The notes below the pieces were generated by a model that saw only the letters and a program-made list of their open reading frames with translations, did no database searches and was not told the DNA's origin. Positions 1 to 6,684 of a DNA stretch of 20,895 nucleotides are shown one piece after another (positions within the stretch are counted from its first letter, which is position 1; the number at the start of each line of letters is the position of its first letter). Position numbers and translations under genes: made by a program. The stretch comes from an uncultured Clostridia bacterium. Lineage in GTDB: Bacteria; Bacillota; Clostridia; TANB77; CAG-508. Location: the NCBI GenBank assembly GCA_934177555.1, contig CAKPPL010000011.1, positions 1 to 20,895 on the forward strand, in the 5' to 3' direction.

Positions 1-1
1 T

Positions 2-952
2 TCATACAACATACCCATAGTAGCAACAATACATGCCACAGAATCTGGAAGAAATAGTGGTATACATGATGAAACACAAAGATATATAAATGACACAGAA
101 TGGATGTTAACATATGAAGCAACAGAAGTAATAGTTAATAGTAATTATATGAAAAATGAAACACAAAGACTATTTGGATTACCATTTGAAAAAATAAATG
201 TTGTAGCAAATGGTGTAAATCTAAATAAATTTTCTGGAATGGATAGAGATTATGCATTCAGAAGAAGATATGCAATGGATAATGAAAAAATAATTTTATT
301 TATGGGAAGACTTGTATATGAAAAAGGAATCCAACATTTAATAGCAGCAATGCCTAAAATTTTAGCAGGATATCATGATGCTAAATTAGTTATAGCAGGA
401 AAAGGTGGAATGCTAGATGAATTAAAAGCAGAAGCAGAAGCATTAGGAATAAGTAATAAAGTTTATTTTGCTGGATATTTAAATGGTAAAGATGTTGAAA
501 AAATGTATAAAGCAGCAGATATATCAGTATTTCCAAGTACATATGAACCATTTGGTATTGTAGCACTAGAAGGAATGTTAGCAGAAAGACCTATTGTAGT
601 ATCAGATGCAGGTGGATTAGGAGAAATTGTAGAACACAAAGTAACAGGAATGAAGAGTTATTGTGGAAATGCTAATTCAATAGCTGATTCAATATTAGAA
701 TTATTATATAATCCAGAACTATGTGCAAATATAGTAAAAAAAGCAAAAGCAAAAGTAAAAGATGAATATAATTGGGCTAAAATAGCTCAAGATACACATT
801 TTACATATCAAAAAGCTATATGTGAAACAATGGCAGAAAAACAAAGAAAACAATTAGAACAAGAAAAAGCCCAAAAAGCAAAAAAAGCAAAAGGGACAGA
901 AAAAGAAATTACAAATTTATTATCATTCAAAAAACGTCAAGCATATGCTTAG
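2..952 (+). CDS. GT4-family glycosyltransferase, 5' end outside window
   Basis: The reading frame is open from base 2, so the gene begins upstream and only the last 316 residues are visible. It encodes a GT-B fold retaining glycosyltransferase (family GT4), which transfers a sugar from a nucleotide-sugar donor. The visible N-terminal part holds an IHATE...GRNSGIHDE stretch resembling the glycogen-synthase-like GT4 enzymes of Clostridia. The C-terminal Rossmann half carries the GRLVYEKGIQHLI strand-loop and the donor-site EPFGIVALE motif (Glu-x7-Glu) followed by DAGGLGEIV. The last 50 or so residues form a Lys/Gln/Glu-rich helical tail that is unusual for the family and may mediate oligomerisation. 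No membrane segment is visible. A perfect inverted repeat lies just after the stop. The acceptor cannot be told from sequence; glucan synthesis is possible but is inference. Confidence 0.88.
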   Translation, partial: SYNIPIVATIHATESGRNSGIHDETQRYINDTEWMLTYEATEVIVNSNYMKNETQRLFGLPFEKINVVANGVNLNKFSGMDRDYAFRRRYAMDNEKIILFMGRLVYEKGIQHLIAAMPKILAGYHDAKLVIAGKGGMLDELKAEAEALGISNKVYFAGYLNGKDVEKMYKAADISVFPSTYEPFGIVALEGMLAERPIVVSDAGGLGEIVEHKVTGMKSYCGNANSIADSILELLYNPELCANIVKKAKAKVKDEYNWAKIAQDTHFTYQKAICETMAEKQRKQLEQEKAQKAKKAKGTEKEITNLLSFKKRQAYA

Positions 953-959
953 AATAATT

Positions 960-991
960 AAAACGGTACAACAAATGAGTTGTACCGTTTT
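960..991. terminator. Bidirectional intrinsic terminator
   Basis: A perfect 13-bp inverted repeat (960-972 with 979-991, AAAACGGTACAAC and its complement) encloses a 6-base loop. The stem begins with four As and ends with four Ts, so it can act in both directions. It sits between the stop of the plus-strand glycosyltransferase (952) and the stop of the convergent minus-strand gene (996), as expected for a shared terminator. Confidence 0.88.
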
Positions 992-995
992 AGAT

Positions 996-1670
996 TTACA
1001 GTAGATGAAATTCGTGATGAAGTTCCTCAAAGCAAGTCATGTTTTTTAAGAACTCAAAATTATATAACTTTTCCATAGAGCTCAAATTACAGATTGTAAA
1101 ATCTTCTGGATTAAATGGAATTTTTGTTATAGTTACTTTTTTTCCAAGAGCTACTTCTAGCTTGGTACACTCCTTTTGTATAAACTGTATCTTTCGTGCT
1201 AAATGTATAGTTCTTTTCAATTCATCATAGAATTCTATGACTTGCGCACGAGTATATACAGTGTCGTCTGGAGCAATAGGTTTAAATGTAACTTTATGTC
1301 GAGTTCTTTTGTTCTTTCCAAGTAATCTAAAAAGCATGTTTAAGCATTCTTCATAGATTTTTGGAAAATCACGAATATCCCAATACTTTAAATCTATCTC
1401 AGGAAGCTTTTTTTCTGCCAACAGATTTACTTGATCAATTACATTAAAAGATGAAACAGTGTAAAACATTAATTTGTTTACATCTTCTTCTGTGAAAGTT
1501 TGCTGGTATTTTCTTTCAAGAGAAAGAATTTTTTGTTTAGTTTCTTCTTCGCTTAATTCAGTTAAATTTGATACTTCTTCTTTAAAAGCCCGATCAAAAA
1601 CATCTGATGGTGCTTTTTCAAGATGTGCAAATGGATCAAAGAAATCCTGAGTTTGATTTAACAATAACAT
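996..1670 (-). CDS. Unrecognised 224-aa protein
   Basis: I do not recognise a family. The start is well supported: ATG at 1670-1668, preceded by AAGGAGG at a good distance and by a promoter with a consensus TATAAT. The protein looks soluble, mostly helical and charged, with no signal peptide or membrane segment. It opens with a Phe/Asp-rich stretch (DFFDPFAH), has a Glu-rich helix around residues 35-60, a basic patch (GKNKRTRHK) near the middle, and ends in a His/Phe-rich tail (ELHHEFHLL). It is monocistronic, bounded by its own promoter and by the shared terminator at 960-991. It uses more CGN, CTT and TTC codons than the plus-strand genes, but so does hisS, the other minus-strand gene, so this probably reflects strand composition rather than transfer. 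Confidence 0.8.
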   Translation of the reverse strand: MLLLNQTQDFFDPFAHLEKAPSDVFDRAFKEEVSNLTELSEEETKQKILSLERKYQQTFTEEDVNKLMFYTVSSFNVIDQVNLLAEKKLPEIDLKYWDIRDFPKIYEECLNMLFRLLGKNKRTRHKVTFKPIAPDDTVYTRAQVIEFYDELKRTIHLARKIQFIQKECTKLEVALGKKVTITKIPFNPEDFTICNLSSMEKLYNFEFLKNMTCFEELHHEFHLL

Positions 1671-1705
1671 TGTTAAAATCCTCCTTCTACTAATATTATG
1701 TTACT

Positions 1706-1734
1706 ATTATAACATATTTGTTAATAATTTGCAA
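1706..1734 (-). promoter_or_regulatory. Promoter of the 224-aa gene
   Basis: Read on the minus strand: -35 TTGCAA (1734-1729), 17-base spacer, -10 TATAAT (1711-1706), with a TGT immediately before the -10 giving an extended TGn element. The ATG lies 36 bases downstream. The -35 hexamer is a palindrome also used by the plus-strand promoter. Confidence 0.75.
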
Positions 1735-1758
1735 AAAATAACAATAATGTGATATAAT
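1729..1758 (+). promoter_or_regulatory. Promoter of the ylbF-like gene
   Basis: -35 TTGCAA (1729-1734), 18-base spacer, -10 TATAAT (1753-1758) preceded by TGA, an extended -10. The start codon follows 27 bases after the -10. The -35 is the same six bases used in the opposite direction by the divergent gene. Confidence 0.75.
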
Positions 1759-1785
1759 GCAAAAAAAGAAAAAGGAGAGATAAAA

Positions 1786-2121
1786 ATGAATGTATATGAT
1801 ACAGCAAATAGATTAGCACAAGAAATAAAACAATCAGAGGAATACATAACATATAAAACAGCTAAAGAGGCAATAAACTTAAATTATGAATTAAAAACTA
1901 AATTAGACGAGTTTGAGAAAGCAAGATATGAAGCTCAAATAATTGCTATTCAAACAGGAAAAGATGATGAAGAAAAATTAAAACATGTACAAGAACTTTA
2001 TGGACAATTAATTCAAAATGAAGAAGCAAGCAAATATTTTGATGCAGAAGTAAAATTTAATGTAATGATAGCTGATGTAAATAAAATTATAGGAGAATCT
2101 ATACAAAATTTATTAAAATAA
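1786..2121 (+). CDS. ylbF: YlbF/YmcA family protein
   Basis: A 111-aa, almost entirely helical, highly charged protein matching the small YlbF/YmcA (Com_YlbF) family. Family features are seen in the N-terminal MNVYDTANRLAQEIKQSEEY and the following L..K..F...R.EAQ helix, and in the C-terminal part from KYFDAEVKFN to DVNKIIGESI. In Bacillus subtilis, YlbF, YmcA and YaaT form the Y-complex that acts with RNase Y in mRNA processing and affects competence, biofilm and sporulation; which paralogue this one matches is not certain. The start at 1786 is preceded by GGAGA at about 7 bases. It has its own promoter sharing a -35 box with the divergent gene. Its neighbour two genes on is the exoribonuclease rnr, so two RNA-decay genes lie close together. 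Confidence 0.85.
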   Translation: MNVYDTANRLAQEIKQSEEYITYKTAKEAINLNYELKTKLDEFEKARYEAQIIAIQTGKDDEEKLKHVQELYGQLIQNEEASKYFDAEVKFNVMIADVNKIIGESIQNLLK

Positions 2122-2143
2122 TAGATAATTTTACTTGTTATCA

Positions 2144-2172
2144 TTGATTTTTTAGGATAATTATGATAAAAT
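2144..2172 (+). promoter_or_regulatory. Probable secG promoter
   Basis: TTGATT (2144-2149), 17-base spacer, TAAAAT (2167-2172), in the gap between ylbF and secG. An AGGAGG ribosome-binding site follows at 2203-2208. The match is moderate and no clear terminator precedes it, so read-through from ylbF is also possible. Confidence 0.5.
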
Positions 2173-2217
2173 ATCATAGTATGAAAATGAATAGAAACCG
2201 TTAGGAGGAATAACTAA

Positions 2218-2466
2218 ATGCAAATAGTAAAAATAGTACTAGTAGTAGTAGATCTTATAATATGTGTAGCATTAACCATTTTGGCATTAATACAATCAAA
2301 TGATGATGCAGGATTATCATCAACAATAACAGGTTCATCTACAAATAACTTCTTTGAAAAAAATAAAAGTAGAACTAAAGAAGGAATGCAAAAAAAATGG
2401 ACAATTATTTTAGGAATTGCATTTGTAATTGTTACAATAGCAACTTCAATAGTATACATAGCATAG
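2218..2466 (+). CDS. secG: Preprotein translocase subunit SecG
   Basis: An 82-aa protein of the right size and topology for SecG, the small accessory subunit of the SecYEG membrane channel. Two hydrophobic helices (about residues 4-25 and 60-80) flank a polar loop. The loop carries the family-typical L.QS.DDAGLSS...GSSTNNFF segment and a basic, Lys-rich second half before helix 2. The start is set by AGGAGG at 2203-2208, nine bases upstream of ATG. A hairpin terminator directly follows the stop. The secG-rnr gene order is a standard Firmicutes arrangement; the smpB gene that often follows rnr is absent here. Confidence 0.95.
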   Translation: MQIVKIVLVVVDLIICVALTILALIQSNDDAGLSSTITGSSTNNFFEKNKSRTKEGMQKKWTIILGIAFVIVTIATSIVYIA

Positions 2467-2470
2467 ATTA

Positions 2471-2496
2471 AGAGCGGTTAAAAAACTGCTCTTTTT
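2471..2496 (+). terminator. Intrinsic terminator after secG
   Basis: A 9-bp stem, AGAGCGGTT (2471-2479) with AACTGCTCT (2484-2492), one G-U pair, AAAA loop, then a T-run to 2496. It lies only 22 bases before the rnr start codon, so it may let part of the secG transcript through to rnr. Confidence 0.8.
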
Positions 2497-2518
2497 GTAT
2501 AATGAAAGGAGAAAAGCT

Positions 2519-4447
2519 TTGAAAAGAGAAATCAAAACAGGTACATACAGAAAAAATCAAAAAGGATTTGGTTTTGTAAAACTAGAAAATGAAGAAGAAG
2601 AAATATATATATCAAAATCAAATTCATTAAATGCATTAAACGAAGATATTGTTAATGTAGAAATTATTATACCTAAAGATGGAAATAAAAGAGCTGAAGG
2701 AAAAATAACAAAAGTAATCAGACATGAAAAAGACACAATAGTAGGAACATTTCAAAAAAGCAAAAATTTTGGTTTTGTAGTACCAGATGATAAAAATTTT
2801 GGAACAGACATATTTATTTCAAAATCTAATTGGGGAAAAGCAAGAAATAATCATAAAGTATTAGTAAAAATATTAAAATATCCACAAAAAGGAAAAAATG
2901 CAGAAGGTAGAATTATTGAAATATTAGGAGGAGTAAATGAAGCTGGTGTAGATATGCTATCACTAATAAAACAATATGAATTACCATATAAATTTCCAGA
3001 AGAAGTTGTTGCAGAGGCTAAGGCATTTGGAAATAAAATTAATGGAATTGAAAATAGAAAAGATTTAAGAAAAGATGTAATATTTACAATAGATGGAGAA
3101 GATGCAAAAGATTTAGATGATGCAATACACATAGAAAAATTAGAAAATGGAAATTATAAGTTAGATGTTCATATTGCTGATGTAAGTTATTATGTAAGAG
3201 AAAAATCTGAATTAGACAAAGAAGCATATTTAAGAGGGACAAGTATATATATGTTAGGAAGAGTAATACCAATGTTGCCAAGAGAGTTATCAAATGGTAT
3301 ATGTAGTCTAAATGCAGGAGAAGACAGATATACATTATCATGCTCTATGGAAATTACACCAAAAGCAAAAATAGTTTCTTCAGATATATATAAAGCAGTA
3401 ATAAATGTAACAGAGAGAATGTCATATACAGATGTGCAAAAAATATTAGATAAATCTGATGAAAAAATACTAAAAAAATATGAAAAATATATAAAAAATT
3501 TTGAATTAATGGCAGAACTTGCAACAATATTAAAAGAAAAAAGAAGAGAAAATGGTTATTTGAATTTAGACATACCTGAGAGCAAGATTATACTTGATGA
3601 ACATGGAATTGCAATAGATGTAAAAAAATATGAAACATATTTTGCAAATGAAATAATAGAACAATTTATGCTTATTGCAAATGAAACTGTTGCAGAAAAG
3701 TTTTATTGGCTACAGGCACCATTTATATATAGAGTTCATGAAGCACCAGATTTAGATAAAGTAAAAGACTTAAATAAAACTTTGTATAATTTTGGATATA
3801 AAATAAAGATTTCTAAAGAAGATATAATTTATCCTAAAGAATTTTCTAAAATATTAGAAGATGTAAAAGGAAAAGAAGAGGAAAAAGTAGTTTCTAATAT
3901 AATATTAAGAACATTAAGAGTTGCTAAATATGAAGCTGAGAATAAAGGGCATTTTGGAATAGCAAGTAAATATTATTGTCATTTTACATCACCAATAAGA
4001 CGATATCCAGATTTATTTATACACAGAATAATATCAAAATATTTAGAAAATGATTATTTAGTTAATGAATTTTGGGTAAAAAAATATTTTAAAAGAGCAG
4101 AAAAAAGAGCAGAAAATTGTTCAGAAAGAGAAAGAACAGCTACAAAAGTAGAAAGAGAAGCAATAGATATTAAAAAAGCAGAATATATGGAAAGCAAAAT
4201 AGGAGAAGAATATGATGGAATAATTTCTTCAATAACTAGTTTTGGTATATTTGTAGAACTTGAAAATACAGTAGAGGGATTAATAAGATATGAAAAACTA
4301 GGTGATGAATATTTCATATATAATGAAGAAACAAGACAAGCAATAGGAGAAAAAACTAATACAATTTATAAAATTGGAGATAAAGTAAAAATAAAAGTTA
4401 TTGATGCAAACAAGGCATTAAAAAGAATTGATTTTGAGATAATTTAA
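2519..4447 (+). CDS. rnr: Ribonuclease R (3'-5' exoribonuclease)
   Basis: RNase R degrades structured RNA processively from the 3' end. Domains in order: cold-shock domain 1 (about 5-60, GFGFVKL), cold-shock domain 2 (about 73-125, NFGFV), the RNB catalytic domain (about 170-500) and an S1 domain (about 562-642). The catalytic acidic cluster is intact: D192, D198, D200 and D201 in DGEDAKDLDDAI, matching the Mg2+ ligands of the E. coli enzyme; CHFTSPIRRYPDL is also conserved. The start is TTG at 2519 with AAGGAG at 2506-2511, seven bases upstream; no nearby in-frame ATG is better placed. At 642 aa it is shorter than typical RNase R, lacking the N-terminal winged-helix domain and the Lys-rich C-terminal tail. 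The preceding terminator leaves only about 22 bases, so transcription probably depends on read-through from secG. Confidence 0.95.
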   Translation: MKREIKTGTYRKNQKGFGFVKLENEEEEIYISKSNSLNALNEDIVNVEIIIPKDGNKRAEGKITKVIRHEKDTIVGTFQKSKNFGFVVPDDKNFGTDIFISKSNWGKARNNHKVLVKILKYPQKGKNAEGRIIEILGGVNEAGVDMLSLIKQYELPYKFPEEVVAEAKAFGNKINGIENRKDLRKDVIFTIDGEDAKDLDDAIHIEKLENGNYKLDVHIADVSYYVREKSELDKEAYLRGTSIYMLGRVIPMLPRELSNGICSLNAGEDRYTLSCSMEITPKAKIVSSDIYKAVINVTERMSYTDVQKILDKSDEKILKKYEKYIKNFELMAELATILKEKRRENGYLNLDIPESKIILDEHGIAIDVKKYETYFANEIIEQFMLIANETVAEKFYWLQAPFIYRVHEAPDLDKVKDLNKTLYNFGYKIKISKEDIIYPKEFSKILEDVKGKEEEKVVSNIILRTLRVAKYEAENKGHFGIASKYYCHFTSPIRRYPDLFIHRIISKYLENDYLVNEFWVKKYFKRAEKRAENCSERERTATKVEREAIDIKKAEYMESKIGEEYDGIISSITSFGIFVELENTVEGLIRYEKLGDEYFIYNEETRQAIGEKTNTIYKIGDKVKIKVIDANKALKRIDFEII

Positions 4448-4468
4448 GATTAAAAAATCCCAAAATGG

Positions 4469-4497
4469 TTGACATACAAGCAATTAGAAGGTATAAT
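4469..4497 (+). promoter_or_regulatory. Consensus promoter of sigH
   Basis: An exact TTGACA (4469-4474), exactly 17 bases, then an exact TATAAT (4492-4497). It lies in the short gap after rnr and 35 bases before the sigH start codon. It is the best promoter match in the window. Confidence 0.92.
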
Positions 4498-4532
4498 AAT
4501 TACAGAAATTAATTAGGAGGACAATACACATA

Positions 4533-5171
4533 ATGGGAGAAAATATGTTTTCAATTAATGAAAATAATTATACACAAATGACAGACGAAAAATTAATAGA
4601 AAATATAAAAAAAGATGATAAAACAGCACTAAACTGCTTAATGGAAAGATACAATGAAGTAGTTAATATGAAAGCAAATAAATTTTTTATGATAGGTGCA
4701 GAAAGAGATGATATGATTCAAGAAGGAATGATAGGTCTATATAAAGCTGTAAAATCATTTGATTTAGAAAAACAAAATTCTTTTAGGACATTTGCAAATA
4801 TGTGTATAGAAAGACAATTAATAACAGCTGTTAAAAATTCTAACAGACAAAAACATATACCATTAAATTCTTCTATATCATTAAATTCAGCAGCATATGA
4901 TGATAATGAAGATGTTGATAAAATAGATATTTTAGATATAAAAACATTAAATGATCCACTAGATATTATTGCAGACAGAGAATATTTTAAAAGTATGGAA
5001 GAGAAAATAAAAGAAAATTTAAGTGAATTTGAATTATCTGTTTTATATGAATATGAAAAAGGTAAATCATATGCAGCAATAGCTGAAAAATTAAATTCTA
5101 AAGTAAAATCTGTAGATACAGCAATACAAAGAATTAGAAAAAAAGCCAATAAAATAAAAGATACAATATAA
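4533..5171 (+). CDS. sigH: RNA polymerase sigma factor, SigH type
   Basis: A 212-aa sigma-70 family protein that aligns along its whole length with Bacillus Spo0H/SigH, which directs early-stationary-phase and sporulation-entry transcription. Region 2 contains DDMIQEGMIGLYKAVKSFD and the aromatic/basic -10 recognition helix FANMCIERQLITAVK. It continues into RQKHIPLNSSISL, a signature of SigH rather than SigF, SigE or SigA. Region 4 (about 150-205) has the helix-turn-helix KSYAAIAEKLNSKVKSVDTA for the -35 element. AGGAGG at 4515-4520 is 12 bases from ATG 4533; ATG 4545 is a possible alternative. In most Firmicutes sigH sits beside secE-nusG; here it follows rnr. Its promoter looks like a strong housekeeping one. 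Confidence 0.92.
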   Translation: MGENMFSINENNYTQMTDEKLIENIKKDDKTALNCLMERYNEVVNMKANKFFMIGAERDDMIQEGMIGLYKAVKSFDLEKQNSFRTFANMCIERQLITAVKNSNRQKHIPLNSSISLNSAAYDDNEDVDKIDILDIKTLNDPLDIIADREYFKSMEEKIKENLSEFELSVLYEYEKGKSYAAIAEKLNSKVKSVDTAIQRIRKKANKIKDTI

Positions 5172-5172
5172 T

Positions 5173-5202
5173 AAAAAGTACATTTTTTACAATGTACTTT
5201 TT
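5173..5202. terminator. Convergent bidirectional terminator, sigH/hisS
   Basis: A perfect 12-bp inverted repeat: AAAAAGTACATT (5173-5184) and its complement (5191-5202), loop 5185-5190. It lies just after the sigH stop and overlaps the 3' end of hisS. The hisS stop codon (5189-5187) falls in the loop and the last four hisS codons form one arm. Confidence 0.88.
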
Positions 5203-6509
5203 ATTTGTTTTATTGCATCTTGAATGCTTAATTGTAATTGTTCACCAGTATTCATATTTTTTAAAGAAACTGTATTTGTTTCAATTTCATTTTCTCCAAT
5301 TACTGCTACAAAAGGAATACTTAGTTTATCAGCATATTTGAATTTTGCTTTTAATTTTTTATCTTCCATATAGATTTCAGTATTAATATTATTTTTTCTT
5401 AGTTCTGTTGCAACAGGTAAACAAACAGAAATATCACTATCTGCTGAAACAACAAGAACATCTGAAATAGATTTTTTTGAACTTGATAAGGCATTAAGTT
5501 CATTTAATTGATAAAATAAACGACTTAGTCCGATTGAAATTCCAACACCAGGTAGTTTTTTATTTGTATAATGTTCAGCAAGATTATCATAACGTCCACC
5601 AGAACATACACTACCAAGTGATGGATAGTCATTTAAAAATGTTTCATATACAGTACCTGTGTAATAATCTAAGCCACGTGCAATAGTTAGGTCTATTGTA
5701 TATGAACTTTCAGGCATACCAAATAATTTCATGCAATCTATAACTTCAGTTAATTCTTTTAAACCTGCTTGAAAAATGTTGTCATCAATACACATCTGTT
5801 TTAATGAATTTAATTTTGATTCATTATCTCCATTAATTTGTATAAAATTTAGAATTGTTGATATTGATTCTTTATTTATGTTTAAATCAATTAATTCTTT
5901 TTCAACATTTTCAACACCTATTTTTGTTAGTTTATCTATTATTCTCATTATTTCTGTAGATTGATTTGTTAAATTTAGGCTATTAAATAAACCATTTAAA
6001 ATTTTTCTATTATTAATATGAATTGTAAAATCTGAAAATCCTAATTCTGTGAAAGTTGTATAAATGACATTTGGAAGTTCAGCATCATATAAAGTATTTA
6101 ATTCTGTATCTCCAATTATATCTATGTCACATTGATAAAATTCACGAAATCTACCTTTTTGAGGACGTTCACCTCTATAAACTTTACCAATTTGATAACG
6201 TTTGAATGGAAATGATAAATCACCATAATGCATTGCAACATATTTTGCCAAAGGTACGGTTAAATCAAAACGTAGTGCAAGGTCATGGTCTCCTTTTGTA
6301 AAACGATAAATTTGTTTTTCTGTTTCTCCTCCTGCTTTTGCTAAAAGCACATCTGCGAGTTCTATTATTGGTGTGTTTAATGGTAAAAATCCAAATTTTT
6401 CATATGATTTTTGTATTTTTTCTTTCATTTGATTAAATAAAATTTGTTCATTTGGAAGTAATTCCATAAAACCTGGTAATGTTCTTGGTTCTATTTTTGT
6501 TTCTGACAT
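5187..6509 (-). CDS. hisS: Histidyl-tRNA synthetase
   Basis: Class II aminoacyl-tRNA synthetase that charges tRNA-His with histidine using ATP. Seen in order: ALRFDLTVPLAKY (about 78-90), motif 2 VYRGERPQKGRFREFYQ (about 110-126), the histidine-binding LDYYTGTVYE loop and GGRYDNLAE, then a C-terminal anticodon-binding domain of about 90 residues. I place the start at ATG 6509-6507, giving 440 aa, close to the usual size; GGAG lies eight bases upstream and MSETKIEPRTLPGF is a normal HisRS beginning. The frame stays open to 6761, but that extension is a hydrophobic low-complexity stretch overlapping the promoter and the next gene. It is a lone gene opposite to its neighbours. There is no room for a T-box leader. 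Confidence 0.96.
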   Translation of the reverse strand: MSETKIEPRTLPGFMELLPNEQILFNQMKEKIQKSYEKFGFLPLNTPIIELADVLLAKAGGETEKQIYRFTKGDHDLALRFDLTVPLAKYVAMHYGDLSFPFKRYQIGKVYRGERPQKGRFREFYQCDIDIIGDTELNTLYDAELPNVIYTTFTELGFSDFTIHINNRKILNGLFNSLNLTNQSTEIMRIIDKLTKIGVENVEKELIDLNINKESISTILNFIQINGDNESKLNSLKQMCIDDNIFQAGLKELTEVIDCMKLFGMPESSYTIDLTIARGLDYYTGTVYETFLNDYPSLGSVCSGGRYDNLAEHYTNKKLPGVGISIGLSRLFYQLNELNALSSSKKSISDVLVVSADSDISVCLPVATELRKNNINTEIYMEDKKLKAKFKYADKLSIPFVAVIGENEIETNTVSLKNMNTGEQLQLSIQDAIKQIKSTL

Positions 6510-6548
6510 TTGTTTCACTCCTATCTCTAAAAATGCTATAGTACTAGT

Positions 6549-6577
6549 ATTATACAACTTTTGCTTAATAATAGCAA
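6549..6577 (-). promoter_or_regulatory. hisS promoter
   Basis: Minus strand: -35 TTGCTA (6577-6572), 17-base spacer, -10 TATAAT (6554-6549), 39 bases before the ATG. Its position supports the short hisS start and implies a short untranslated leader. Confidence 0.72.
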
Positions 6578-6614
6578 TAGATAACAAAAATATTAAAATT
6601 AATGTAAAAAAGAC

Positions 6615-6643
6615 TTGAAAAAAATCGTAAATTATTATATCCT
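6615..6643 (+). promoter_or_regulatory. Possible promoter of the glycosidase-cmk-HD operon
   Basis: TTGAAA (6615-6620), 17 bases, TATCCT (6638-6643). The -10 matches only four of six positions, and TATATC two bases upstream is an alternative. A promoter is expected here because the upstream gene is divergent. Confidence 0.35.
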
Positions 6644-6684
6644 TTTTATGGCAAAATTTTAAAAAATATAGAAAGGTAATAAAA

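Noticed and set aside
996..1670. Horizontal transfer of the 224-aa gene suggested by codon usage
   Set aside because: The same codon shift is seen in hisS, the other minus-strand gene, so strand-specific base composition explains it.
2495..2518. Earlier TTG start for rnr
   Set aside because: It lies in the terminator T-run after secG with no Shine-Dalgarno sequence; TTG 2519 has AAGGAG at the right distance.
6510..6580. T-box leader in front of hisS
   Set aside because: The promoter lies 39 bases before the start codon, leaving no room for a T-box structure, and no T-box sequence is visible.
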